NCBI RefSeq assembly: GCF_008180195.1
Contig: NZ_VTAV01000002.1
Span: forward strand, 124,001 to 188,000
Reading direction: 5' to 3'
Origin: Sphingobacterium phlebotomi
Lineage (GTDB): Bacteria; Bacteroidota; Bacteroidia; Sphingobacteriales; Sphingobacteriaceae
DNA length: 64,000 nt
Shown here one piece after another: positions 27,938 through 36,778 of this stretch. Under the pieces are notes generated by a model, which did not search any database, was not told the DNA's origin, and saw nothing but the letters and a program-made list of their open reading frames with translations. How positions within the stretch are numbered: position 1 is the stretch's first letter; every line of letters begins with the position of its first letter. The position numbers and the translations under genes were made by a program.

Positions 27938-28606
27938 TTGGAAGTAGTATATTCTTTAATAGATTTTGTGCTTCATATCGATAAGCACCTTGTGGAGATT
28001 GTGAATGATTATCAGACTTGGACTTACCTTATCCTATTCTTGATTATTTTTATAGAAACAGGCATTGTCGTCATGCCTTTTTTACCGGGAGACTCCCTTT
28101 TGTTTGCTGCCGGTATGTTGGCCGCACAGCCCAATGAATTGAATGTATGGATTCTGATAGCCCTTCTCTTGGTTGCCGCTATTGCAGGAGATTCAATGAA
28201 TTATTCTATCGGGAGGCGCTTTGGTATGCAGATAACGAAGTTTAAGTTGTTTGGAAAACGCGTAGTAAAAGACGAACAGATCGAAAAAACGCATTCTTTT
28301 TATGAAAAATATGGCAGCAAAACAATTGTTATTGCTCGTTTTGTGCCCATTGTACGAACCTTAGCGCCATTTGTGGGGGGAATCGGGAGAATGCATTATG
28401 GCACATTTTTAACGTATAATGTCGTTGGGGGCTTTTTATGGGTCGTAGGTATCACGTTGGCTGGGTATTTTTTAGGTAATATTCCTATAATTCGGGACAA
28501 CTTTTCGAAAGTAGTGTTACTCATTATTTTCCTTTCTGTTCTACCGATTATTTTTGAGGTAGTCAAAGAAAAGATAAGCAGCAAAAAACTAAAAAAGGAA
28601 GCATAA
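27938..28606 (+). CDS. DedA-family membrane protein
   Basis: A 222-residue VTT/DedA-fold membrane protein with several hydrophobic segments. Signature parts are IETGIVVMPFLPGDSLLFAAG, GDSMNYSIGRRFG, THSFYEKYGSKTIVIARFVPIVRTLAPFVGG and FLWVVGITLAGYFLG. DedA proteins are linked to lipid carrier flipping and membrane homeostasis. The likely start is a TTG at 27938, since the protein MEVVYSLIDFVLHIDKHL matches the expected N-terminus and no suitable ATG exists. It follows dnaN by 10 bp and ends inside a terminator hairpin. Confidence 0.9.
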   Translation: MEVVYSLIDFVLHIDKHLVEIVNDYQTWTYLILFLIIFIETGIVVMPFLPGDSLLFAAGMLAAQPNELNVWILIALLLVAAIAGDSMNYSIGRRFGMQITKFKLFGKRVVKDEQIEKTHSFYEKYGSKTIVIARFVPIVRTLAPFVGGIGRMHYGTFLTYNVVGGFLWVVGITLAGYFLGNIPIIRDNFSKVVLLIIFLSVLPIIFEVVKEKISSKKLKKEA

Positions 28607-28619
28607 GGCTTCCTTTTTT
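28591..28619 (+). terminator. Intrinsic terminator at the end of the DedA gene
   Basis: AAAAAAGGAAGC (28591-28602) pairs perfectly with GCTTCCTTTTTT (28608-28619) around an ATAAG loop. The stop codon of the DedA gene is inside the hairpin. Confidence 0.9.
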
Positions 28620-28776
28620 CACTGAAAATAGTTCCAAAAAGCTTTAGCCAGACGAAGACCCTTCTCTCCTTCGCAAGGATCAAGATTAAATCATTGCAGA
28701 AACTTTGTGCCGAAAAACCCAGCTTTATTAATGAGACGATTGATTATCTGGGAGAGAATTGATGAATTTCATATAT

Positions 28777-28811
28777 TGTAGTACATATTAACAAAAAATA
28801 GCCTATTTTTG
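28777..28811 (+). promoter_or_regulatory. GntR-gene promoter with putative operator, site 1
   Basis: TGTAGTACA at 28777-28785 is the first copy of the palindrome found before all three transcription units of the sialic acid locus. An exact -7 element TATTTTTG is at 28804-28811, 15 bp before the gntR start. The operator lies upstream of the -7 element, where a bound repressor would block polymerase, suggesting autoregulation. Confidence 0.6.
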
Positions 28812-28826
28812 GAGAATTATTAAGTT

Positions 28827-29519
28827 ATGGCTGTAGACGATTTAACTAAAGACCTCGCTCCAATTGCGTCAAATACGATGGCAGATATTGTTGAGGTCAG
28901 ATTAAGAGAATACCTAAAAAAGAAATCCTTCGTTCCTGGCGACGCCTTACCAAAGGAAATAGAACTTGCTGAAGCTTTGGGTGTAAGTAGAAATGTATTG
29001 CGGGAAGCGCTGAGCAGATTGCGTATGCTGGGCATGATAGAAACCAAGAAAAAACGGGGAATGGTGTTGGCTAGACCAGATATACTAGGAACTTTCGAAC
29101 GGGTATTGGATCCCCTTATTATAGATAAAGAAACACTTCAGGATATTTTTGAGCTTCGACTGGTATTGGAAACGGGTCTTGCTGATTTGATCTATATTAG
29201 AAAAACCGATAAAGATATTATTGAATTAGAAAATATAGCGAAGAAAGAAATTAACCACGATAATTCTTTCAGAATTAAAAATGAAATTGCATTTCATGGC
29301 AAGCTTTATGAAATGTCGGGAAATGATACGTTAAAAAGGTTTCAGATTATGTTGCTACCCATTTTCGATTATGTGGTTACGCTTGAAAAGAAGCCGACGA
29401 TAGGAAAAATAAACCATATGGATCTCGTTCAGATTTTAAAAACGGGAACGATCGAAGAGTTTAAAAGCGGGATGCAAGCTCATTTACAACCGCATTTCGA
29501 TAGACTTAAGAAAGTCTGA
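28827..29519 (+). CDS. FadR-subfamily GntR transcriptional regulator
   Basis: A 230-residue regulator. An N-terminal winged helix-turn-helix (about 18-85) contains GDALPKEIELAEALGVSRNVLREALSRLRMLGMIE, the GntR signature. The C-terminal all-helical FCD ligand domain (about 95-225) has DIFELRLVLETGLADLIY, NEIAFHGKLYEMSGND and HMDLVQILKTGTIEEFKSGMQAHL, with Asp/His residues that usually bind metal and a small acid. It is the first gene of the sialic acid locus. Its DNA target is probably TGTA-(G/C)-TACA, which has the GT-N3-AC core usual for FadR-type proteins. The effector may be a sialic acid or a breakdown product (inference). Confidence 0.92.
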   Translation: MAVDDLTKDLAPIASNTMADIVEVRLREYLKKKSFVPGDALPKEIELAEALGVSRNVLREALSRLRMLGMIETKKKRGMVLARPDILGTFERVLDPLIIDKETLQDIFELRLVLETGLADLIYIRKTDKDIIELENIAKKEINHDNSFRIKNEIAFHGKLYEMSGNDTLKRFQIMLLPIFDYVVTLEKKPTIGKINHMDLVQILKTGTIEEFKSGMQAHLQPHFDRLKKV

Positions 29520-29543
29520 TTGATTTACGATCTATTAATTACT

Positions 29544-29570
29544 AAAAGCTTGCAATTTGCAGGCTTTTTT
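29544..29570 (+). terminator. Intrinsic terminator after the GntR gene
   Basis: AAAAGCTTGC pairs with GCAGGCTTTT (one G-U pair) around AATTT and runs into a T-tract at 29565-29570. It separates the regulator from the fasciclin-SusCD operon. Confidence 0.85.
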
Positions 29571-29826
29571 GTTTAGCTAAGCGTACAAAAAACAACTCTG
29601 AAAATATCTGGATATATAAAAGATACTTCCCTCTTTTTATATTGTGTTATATAACCACTAGAAACCAATCAATTTTAAATCCAAACACGAAGATTTCAGA
29701 TGGTGGTAAATAGCTATTTATTAACGCTATAGGCATTGTTTTTAAATTTTATTTCAGGGTCCGAAAGAGGATGAAAAACCCGTCTGAATGATAGCTGGAA
29801 AAATAAAAAGAAAAAATTATGAAACA
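29571..29826. other. Gene-free stretch before the fasciclin-SusCD operon promoter
   Basis: Part of the 461 bp gap between gntR and the first fasciclin gene. I see no coding region, hairpin or repeat of note here. The promoter, operator and a short leader frame follow at 29827-29984. Confidence 0.5.
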
Positions 29827-29870
29827 TTTGGATTTATAAATATTAACTTATACATTTGACATGTAGTACA
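29827..29870 (+). promoter_or_regulatory. Main PUL promoter with operator site 2
   Basis: TTTG at 29827-29830, a 20 bp spacer and TACATTTG at 29851-29858 match the Bacteroidota promoter TTTG-N17-23-TAnnTTTG exactly. TGTAGTACA at 29862-29870 starts 3 bp after the -7 element and would cover the transcription start, so a bound GntR-type repressor would block initiation. A half-copy ACTAC follows at 29873-29877. Confidence 0.72.
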
Positions 29871-29909
29871 TAACTACTTAACTAAGATTAAACCTTTTCG
29901 TTATAAACT

Positions 29910-29984
29910 ATGAACGCAAAAATTATTAATAAGCCGATAATCTTCGGAACATATTACTGTCCATTATTAATAAGCCAGCCATGA
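29910..29984 (+). CDS. Possible 24-codon leader peptide overlapping the first fasciclin gene
   Basis: An ATG at 29910 opens a 24-codon frame (MNAKIINKPIIFGTYYCPLL...) whose TGA overlaps the ATG of the fasciclin gene in an ATGA junction. It lies about 45 bases after the predicted transcription start. The frame contains a 14-base direct repeat, ATTATTAATAAGCC, at 29922-29935 and 29963-29976. Translational coupling or leader-based control is possible. There is no clear ribosome-binding site, and a frame this short may be chance. Confidence 0.3.
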   Translation: MNAKIINKPIIFGTYYCPLLISQP

Positions 29985-31936
29985 AACAAATAGATAAATA
30001 TTTCATACTGTCATACGTCTTTCTGACCATACTTGGAGTATCCTGTTCAAAGAAGTTTGATGAACATTATAATCCCATAGCAAGGGTCGATAAAAACATT
30101 GTTGAGACGCTAGGTGAAGATCCGGAATTGTTAGACTTTGTCAAAATTATTGATAAAATAGGGCTTAGAAAAGCATTAGGAGAGGCTGCAATATATACGT
30201 GTTTGGCACCAACTAATGAACACGTTCAGGTTTTTGTTGAAGCAAATGGTTTTCGAACAATAGATGAAGTTCCGGAATCACTGCTTCGGCAATATGTAAA
30301 TGCTCATTTTATAAACGGAATGTATTATAAGTATGATATCGAGAAGCGGTATAGTAATGCCGCGGAGGGGAGCCTGGCCGCAACCAAAGCAACGTATTAT
30401 ACCACGCGGGCAGAAGGTGTTCTGGTGAACCCTAAATCAGTCCGGATTTTCACGCAGCCGTTTTTTAATGTGCAGGCAGATGACTATAAAGCTATCTATA
30501 ATATTGATGGCGGTGGATTTACAATAGAATCAGCTAAAGTGCACGAAATCAAATATGATATCAGTGCGGCAAATGGCGTAATTCATGTACTTACATCACC
30601 ATTGCCAGAGTTGCCGATAACCGATGCCGCAGCTGCCCTGGATGGAGAAATATCGACATTTAGTAAATGGCTGGAAGGGCATGTTAGTTATATTCTAGGC
30701 CCGAGAGATCAATTCGGATGGGTGGATACAACCTTGATTAGAGCCTATTCGAGTGTCCGGAATGTTGCTGACGAATCAGTACTTTCGACCGTATTTGCTC
30801 CCACAGACGAAGCGATGCTTGCATATTTTACACCTTATTCACAGCATTTTGGTGGCACGCCTGGCACGCTTGATTCAGTTCCTGAATTTGTAAGAACACA
30901 AGTGATTAGAACTGCTCTTCTCGCAGAGCCATGGTTTAAAAGTGATGTTGTAAGAGATAATCCGAAGATCAGAGTGGGAGGTTTCCCTCAGGAAGTGAGT
31001 AAAATTGCTCCAACAATAGTAGGTTCTGTTTTATCGAGCAATAGTGTTATTTATAAAGTGAATAAAGTAGTTGAGTCCCCCATATTACACAGTGTCGAGG
31101 GTGGAGTCTATATGAGGGAGAAGTTTTACAATCAGTGGGTACAGATGTTTAGAAGCACTAATCTGGAAGATGGGCTGACAGATGGGCTATATTATCAGCA
31201 TGCTGATAAAACCATCCTTGTCCAACCAGATGAATTTTGGACAGGACCTGCTGCGGAAGATTTGGCTGCTGCCGACCGTGAAATAAGACGAACGGAATGT
31301 AGAACCGGAATTTTTAATATTGATGTCAGAAAGGATGGAGGATTTAGAAAACGATATTATCCAACAGAATTTGGCTGGATATTGTTTGACAATAACAAGT
31401 TTTTCGATTATACCGGAAACTCAGTTTCGTTGTTGTCAGCCAACCCCGTGTGGGAAAAAGGCAATGGAGCTATTTTTGAAATTGATGGTTTTTTAAATCC
31501 CATGGATCCGGCGGATTTAACCCGGACTGTTTTTGCTTTAATTGCTGCAGATCCGGAATATGCTCAGTTTAAAAACGCAATTATCAAGGCGGGGCTTGAG
31601 TCGGAATTAAATTTAACCGGCTTCTTTACCTATACTATTTTTGCGCCAACCAATACAGCAATGCAAGCTGCAGGAATTAATGTAGCCACCTCGACACCCG
31701 AGCAAATGCGCGCTTTTGTTGGTAATTATGTAATTCCTAACCGATACGTGTTTACAGACGGCGTAACACAAGGTGGGCTTATTCCTAACAAGAATGGCGG
31801 GATGGTATCTTTTTCCGGTGCCTGGGAAAGTTTTAGTATGACCTATTCGCAAAAAGCAATAAAACCTACGCCACTTACAGCTGCTAATGTACAAGGGAGC
31901 AATGGCGTTGTCCACAAAGTTAACGAGACTTTTTAA
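29981..31936 (+). CDS. Fasciclin-domain lipoprotein (putative surface glycan-binding protein)
   Basis: A 651-residue lipoprotein (signal MKQIDKYFILSYVFLTILGVSC). It contains three FAS1-like segments, each with the TIFAPTN-type core: YTCLAPTNEHVQVF (about 65-80), STVFAPTDEAMLAYF (about 268-282) and YTIFAPTNTAMQAAG (about 550-563). The last ends in NGVVHKVNETF, the usual FAS1 closing strand. It is the first gene of the locus operon, 18 bp before a SusC gene. In this position it may play the SusE/SusF role of holding glycan at the cell surface, but FAS1 domains are known mainly as adhesion modules, so this is inference. Confidence 0.82.
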   Translation: MKQIDKYFILSYVFLTILGVSCSKKFDEHYNPIARVDKNIVETLGEDPELLDFVKIIDKIGLRKALGEAAIYTCLAPTNEHVQVFVEANGFRTIDEVPESLLRQYVNAHFINGMYYKYDIEKRYSNAAEGSLAATKATYYTTRAEGVLVNPKSVRIFTQPFFNVQADDYKAIYNIDGGGFTIESAKVHEIKYDISAANGVIHVLTSPLPELPITDAAAALDGEISTFSKWLEGHVSYILGPRDQFGWVDTTLIRAYSSVRNVADESVLSTVFAPTDEAMLAYFTPYSQHFGGTPGTLDSVPEFVRTQVIRTALLAEPWFKSDVVRDNPKIRVGGFPQEVSKIAPTIVGSVLSSNSVIYKVNKVVESPILHSVEGGVYMREKFYNQWVQMFRSTNLEDGLTDGLYYQHADKTILVQPDEFWTGPAAEDLAAADREIRRTECRTGIFNIDVRKDGGFRKRYYPTEFGWILFDNNKFFDYTGNSVSLLSANPVWEKGNGAIFEIDGFLNPMDPADLTRTVFALIAADPEYAQFKNAIIKAGLESELNLTGFFTYTIFAPTNTAMQAAGINVATSTPEQMRAFVGNYVIPNRYVFTDGVTQGGLIPNKNGGMVSFSGAWESFSMTYSQKAIKPTPLTAANVQGSNGVVHKVNETF

Positions 31937-31954
31937 CGCAGAAATAATTAAGAA

Positions 31955-34900
31955 ATGAACAAAATACTACGAAATATTTGCATTCTTACTGGGTTATTTT
32001 ACCATTTAAGTCAAGATGTTTTTGCACAAACAGATGTAATAACAGGTATCGTTTATAACGAAATCAAGGATGTTGTGTTTCCGGAAGCAACAGTAATGCT
32101 GGTAAATCGGAATGATCTAGTATTAAATGCGGTAAGAACCGATGCATCGGGTAAGTTTCAGATTAAAAAACATGCGGATGCCGCAAAAATAAAATTCACT
32201 TTTATCGGATATAATCCGCAGGAATTTACAATAAGCAGCCGGAATCGCTTCGAAGTGGTTCTGCTACCCTCAAGTAGCGAATTAGAGGAGGTCGTTATTA
32301 TGGCTAGGGAAAATGAAGGGGCCGACATGGGCATGCTATCGATAAATAAAAGGGAGCTCAGCAGTGCTGTTGCAAGTATAGATCTAACTGATTTGCGCAA
32401 TGCTCCTGTAACGAATATAGAACAACTCATTCAGGGTAATGCCGCTGGTTTGCAAATTACGGCTGCAAGTGGTGATCCCGGAGCCGCGGGTACGGTGCGT
32501 ATTCGGGGAGTTTCGAGTATTTCCGGTATAAATGATCCGCTATGGATTGTTGATGGAAGAGAAGTGATTGGTAATGACTTCAATGTTTCGAGTATAGCAG
32601 ATTTTGGTTTTAGTCCGATTGGCGATATCGACCCCTCTGATATAGAACATATTGACATATTAAAGGATGCCTCTGCTACAGCTTTATACGGTTCAAGGGG
32701 ATCAAACGGAGTAATTGTCATTAAAACGAAGCGAGGTAAGCAGGGCAAACCGATTTTTAGTTTATCATCAAAATTTACGACCACGCAGGTGCCAAATACA
32801 ATTCCGATGATGTCCGGAGACGAACAGCGTCTTTTTTCTCTTGAAAGTTACAGGTCGGGTGTTGATGACGGAAGTTTTCTGCGGGAGCTGCGCGGTGATC
32901 TTACCAGGGATGATGCATGGAAATATAATAATAATACCGATTGGATGGACGTGATTACCAGGACCGGTTATAATCAGCAATACAACGCCAATTTAAGTGG
33001 CGGGGGGGAGCGTGTAAGATACTATTGGGGACTGGGCTATACCAATCAATACGGAACGACAAAAGGGACAGGATACGACAGGTTCAATAACGTTTTTAAT
33101 ATTGATTATAGAGTTTCTAATAAGTTAAAGATTACGGCAGATCTATCATATACAAATTCATTAACCGATAAAAGAGGGCAGAGGCACCCGATAAATGAAA
33201 GCGGCGTAATAGAGGCAGGAAATAGTACCAATATAAATTCTGAAATTTCACCGATCACTTATGCACGGGAGATGGCTGCATTTTTTCCCGTTTATTCGCG
33301 AAATGGATTAGATTATTTTGTCGAGAGAGCCGCTTCCGCCTCTTACACATCCCGTTATAACCCGTTAGCGATAATTGATTACTCTACTAATCTTACAAAA
33401 GCAAATCGATTTCAAGCTTCTACCGCAATAGACTATAATATTATTAAGAACCTTGATTTTCGTTCACAGATAGCCGTGGATTTCCGCGAATCTTCTGACG
33501 AATATTTCCTGCCCGGATATGCAACAGCTGCATTACCAGGAGAAGTTTTGTATAATGCTGGCTTGCATGGTGAGGGAGGGCAGCTGTTACTGAACAATAC
33601 AAACAGATTATCATGGGCCGCTCTTAATAAAACCAATCACCGATTGTTGATGACCGGTATTTTTAAAGTGAGAGCTGAAACATTTAATTCAACCTTATTG
33701 AGTTATAATAACGGATCATCGCCTCATTTGCGATCTTCGGATGCTTCGGCTTTAATTGCTTCGGCTGAAGGTAAATTCGGGGATGAAAGAGAGGTAGGAT
33801 TTATATTACACGGGCATTATGGATGGCGCGATAGGGTTTTCATAACGACTTCCGCAAACCTTGAGGCCAATTCCAGACAGGGAAAGGATAACCCCTATAT
33901 TATTTATCCTACATTGGGATTGGCATGGGATATGGCTAAAGAGGAGTTCCTTGCTTTACCAAAATGGATCGATCATTTAAAGCCCCGTTTTTCTTTCGGG
34001 GTGTCGGGTAACCTTCCAAGAAGACTCGTTAATTTGACAGATGTTGCCTATTCTACCGGAACAGGTTATTTAGGCGATCCCTATACCTATCCGTCTAAAA
34101 TGGCCTACGATAAGATTAAACCGGAAACCAGTACGGAATTTAACTATGGTTTGGATTTCCACCTGTTTAAGAACAGAATTGAAGCATCGGTTGATTATTA
34201 TAATAAGACTACGGATGATTTGCTATTAGAAGAGACACTCTCTTCGACGCTGGGATTTACCAAACAATGGATTAATTTTGGTTCCGTTCGCAATTCCGGA
34301 CTAGAGTTCGGTATAACCGGGGTAATTAAAGAGCGAACTGCAACCGGTATTAGCTGGCGCACGCAATTCAATATCGCCACCAACCGGAATAGAATCCTGA
34401 GCCTTCCCGACAACCTTGATGCAGCTTCATGGCAAAGCACAAGAGATGGTTTTGTATCAAAGCTACAAGCCGGTGATGTGATCGGGGCATTTTACGGCCA
34501 TCGTGCGCGGGGAGTTTACGCGAGAGACGATGATGCTATTTTAAGGGACAACAACGGAGAAATCATTTTTCAAGCAGATGGGGTTACACCTAAACAGATG
34601 CGTTTCGGATCCAATTCAGGTCACCAGTTTAGAGGTGGAGATATGATATATGATGATATTAACGGGGATGGTATTATTAATGAGTTGGATAAGGTTCAAA
34701 TAGGAAACAGCAGCCCTCTATTTTTCGGAGGCTGGAACAATACCTTTGATTATCGAAATCTGCAGTTATTAGTGCAATTTGAATACAAGTATGGTCATGA
34801 TGTAATAAACCTGAGTCGCAAAAACGTAGAGAAGATGCATGATTCGAGAAATCAAGCGCAGTCCGTTACAGCCCGCTGGAGAACACAGGGTGATATAAGT

Positions 34901-35209
34901 GATATGCCCCGCGCGGAGAGGTTAGCGGAATGGAATCAGGCAGCATCTACCAGATGGGTAGAAGACGCTTCTTACCTGCGTTTAAAATCCGTCTCAGTAT
35001 CTTATAATTTTGATCGGAGATCGGTGATGAGGCTGGGTCTTAAGAATGCAAGTGTATTCTTAACAACCTACAATCTCTATACATGGACTAAATACCTTGG
35101 TGTTGACCCAGAAGTTCCCATTAATGGAAACATTACCATGCCAGGGGTAGATAATAATACCACAGCACCTCCGAGACAATTTACAATCGGATTGAGAGCA
35201 ACACTTTAA
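31955..35209 (+). CDS. SusC-like TonB-dependent outer membrane transporter 1
   Basis: A 1084-residue outer-membrane transporter that imports oligosaccharides together with a SusD lid. Signal peptide to about residue 24, then a carboxypeptidase-regulatory-like domain (about 28-108), a TonB-box-like EEVVIMARE, a plug domain with GVSSISGINDPLWIVDGREV and the SusC hallmark LKDASATALYGSRGSNGVIVIKTKRG (about 235-262). The barrel contains DINGDGIINELDKVQIG and VEDASYLRLKSVSVSYNF and ends in a terminal hydrophobic strand (FTIGLRATL). It lies between the fasciclin gene and its SusD partner. Confidence 0.95.
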   Translation: MNKILRNICILTGLFYHLSQDVFAQTDVITGIVYNEIKDVVFPEATVMLVNRNDLVLNAVRTDASGKFQIKKHADAAKIKFTFIGYNPQEFTISSRNRFEVVLLPSSSELEEVVIMARENEGADMGMLSINKRELSSAVASIDLTDLRNAPVTNIEQLIQGNAAGLQITAASGDPGAAGTVRIRGVSSISGINDPLWIVDGREVIGNDFNVSSIADFGFSPIGDIDPSDIEHIDILKDASATALYGSRGSNGVIVIKTKRGKQGKPIFSLSSKFTTTQVPNTIPMMSGDEQRLFSLESYRSGVDDGSFLRELRGDLTRDDAWKYNNNTDWMDVITRTGYNQQYNANLSGGGERVRYYWGLGYTNQYGTTKGTGYDRFNNVFNIDYRVSNKLKITADLSYTNSLTDKRGQRHPINESGVIEAGNSTNINSEISPITYAREMAAFFPVYSRNGLDYFVERAASASYTSRYNPLAIIDYSTNLTKANRFQASTAIDYNIIKNLDFRSQIAVDFRESSDEYFLPGYATAALPGEVLYNAGLHGEGGQLLLNNTNRLSWAALNKTNHRLLMTGIFKVRAETFNSTLLSYNNGSSPHLRSSDASALIASAEGKFGDEREVGFILHGHYGWRDRVFITTSANLEANSRQGKDNPYIIYPTLGLAWDMAKEEFLALPKWIDHLKPRFSFGVSGNLPRRLVNLTDVAYSTGTGYLGDPYTYPSKMAYDKIKPETSTEFNYGLDFHLFKNRIEASVDYYNKTTDDLLLEETLSSTLGFTKQWINFGSVRNSGLEFGITGVIKERTATGISWRTQFNIATNRNRILSLPDNLDAASWQSTRDGFVSKLQAGDVIGAFYGHRARGVYARDDDAILRDNNGEIIFQADGVTPKQMRFGSNSGHQFRGGDMIYDDINGDGIINELDKVQIGNSSPLFFGGWNNTFDYRNLQLLVQFEYKYGHDVINLSRKNVEKMHDSRNQAQSVTARWRTQGDISDMPRAERLAEWNQAASTRWVEDASYLRLKSVSVSYNFDRRSVMRLGLKNASVFLTTYNLYTWTKYLGVDPEVPINGNITMPGVDNNTTAPPRQFTIGLRATL

Positions 35210-35216
35210 TTTTAAC

Positions 35217-36752
35217 ATGAAGACAATGAAAATATCGAATAAGATTAAATGCGGGTTGTTAGGGTTGATTCTTTTTATATCTGCCTGCGATAAGTTTTTA
35301 GAGGTAGGACAGCCTGACAACTTGGTTAAAGATGAATTTTGGCAGAACAGGGATCAGGTTCAATCCTCATTAAATGGATTATATACGTCATTTAACAACT
35401 GTGTTAATTTGTTCCAGGCCTGGGGGGATATCCGGTCCAGTTTATACGCGCCGGGTAGTCAGGCCACTTCGACTCATACGCAATTCATATCGCATGATAT
35501 ATATACTGAAAACTCATTGCTGAATTGGGGAAATATATACAGATCAATAGGATGGATAAATGCATTTATTAAAAATGCCCCTACTGCGCTCCAACATGAC
35601 CCTACTTTTAAAAAAGAAGAATTAGACAATATGCTGGGTGAAGCACATGCATTACGTGCGCTATACTATTTCTATCTGGTACGTGCTTTTAAGGAGGTTC
35701 CGATTATAAAAGAGCCGTATGAATCGGATACGCAAAACCTGAGTGTTGCAGCTTCATCTGAAAATGAGGTTCTTGATTTCATTGAAGAAGATTTGAGCTT
35801 TGCCTTAGATGCAGCCCCCCAAACATTTACAAATAATTTTCACCGATTTGGCCGTGTAACAAAGAATGCTGTATTGGCCATGATGGCGGATGTTAAACTT
35901 TGGCGAAATGAGTATGATGCATGTATTGATCTTTGCGAGATGCTCGATGCGTCCTACGCAGATAAATTGGTAGAGCCGTCTGCCTGGTATACTATTTTCA
36001 GTCCTGGAAACTCTCCTGAGTCTATTTTTGAATTTCAATATATGGAGAACGGACCATCATCCCCATTATACGGTTGGTTTGCCTATCACGATAATACCAG
36101 GGATATTTATCTTGCCAATAGAACTAATATACTAATAAATGCAGGGGAACTTCTTTATTCCGCCGCCATACCTGAACATTTTTCCGCTGATACGATCCGG
36201 TTAAAAAACTATAGTGCATTTACGCTTACCGAAGCTTCTAACGGGTATAGACCGGCATATGAAGTTTACAAATTTCTTGGACAGGCGCCTTATCAGCGGT
36301 CATACAGGAATCAAAGTGATCGTGTTGCGCATTATATCTTCTATCGTTATCGCGAAATCATGTTTATGAAAGCAGAAGCATACGCCATGAATAATGAATA
36401 TGAAAAAGCAGAAGCTATCATAAATATAATCCGTAAACACTGCGACCTGCCTGACCTTACTCCGGGAGAAGCCGGACAGGGAATTGAATTCTTTTCCTGG
36501 CTTTTGATGGAGAGAGAATTTGAGTTAGGGTTTGAAGGCAAAGAGTGGTTTGCAGCTGTGCGTATATCCCGGAGGCCCGGATATGAGAATATCCTTATTG
36601 AAAAAGCAGCCACAAATCATGCTATGGGGCGAAGCTATCAGGTAATTCGTGCCAGACTATTGGATACTGAAAGCTGGTTCCTACCTTATCACCGAACAGA
36701 AGTGGAGAGGAACCAATTGCTTCAACAAAAAGATTTTTATAAAAATAAATAA
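35217..36752 (+). CDS. SusD/RagB-like surface lipoprotein 1
   Basis: A 511-residue lipoprotein (signal MKTMKISNKIKCGLLGLILFISAC) that caps SusC 1 and binds glycan. RagB/SusD features are DKFLEVGQPDNLVKDEFWQNRDQV at the start, the helical EAHALRALYYFYLVRAFKEVPI, RFGRVTKNAVLAMMADVKLW and the C-terminal ERNQLLQQKDFYKNK. EFELGFEGKEWFAAVRI matches the conserved RxxEfafEGxRwfDlvR block. It starts 7 bp after susC 1 and is clearly co-transcribed with it. Confidence 0.94.
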   Translation: MKTMKISNKIKCGLLGLILFISACDKFLEVGQPDNLVKDEFWQNRDQVQSSLNGLYTSFNNCVNLFQAWGDIRSSLYAPGSQATSTHTQFISHDIYTENSLLNWGNIYRSIGWINAFIKNAPTALQHDPTFKKEELDNMLGEAHALRALYYFYLVRAFKEVPIIKEPYESDTQNLSVAASSENEVLDFIEEDLSFALDAAPQTFTNNFHRFGRVTKNAVLAMMADVKLWRNEYDACIDLCEMLDASYADKLVEPSAWYTIFSPGNSPESIFEFQYMENGPSSPLYGWFAYHDNTRDIYLANRTNILINAGELLYSAAIPEHFSADTIRLKNYSAFTLTEASNGYRPAYEVYKFLGQAPYQRSYRNQSDRVAHYIFYRYREIMFMKAEAYAMNNEYEKAEAIINIIRKHCDLPDLTPGEAGQGIEFFSWLLMEREFELGFEGKEWFAAVRISRRPGYENILIEKAATNHAMGRSYQVIRARLLDTESWFLPYHRTEVERNQLLQQKDFYKNK

Positions 36753-36778
36753 TTATAGACTGTATTAAACGCACGAAG

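Noticed and set aside
28622..28762. Open frame ending ...KLCAEKPSFINETIDYLGEN in the gap before gntR, possibly a gene remnant
   Set aside because: It looks somewhat protein-like but has no convincing start codon, no recognisable family, and follows directly after a terminator. It may be a decayed gene end or chance.
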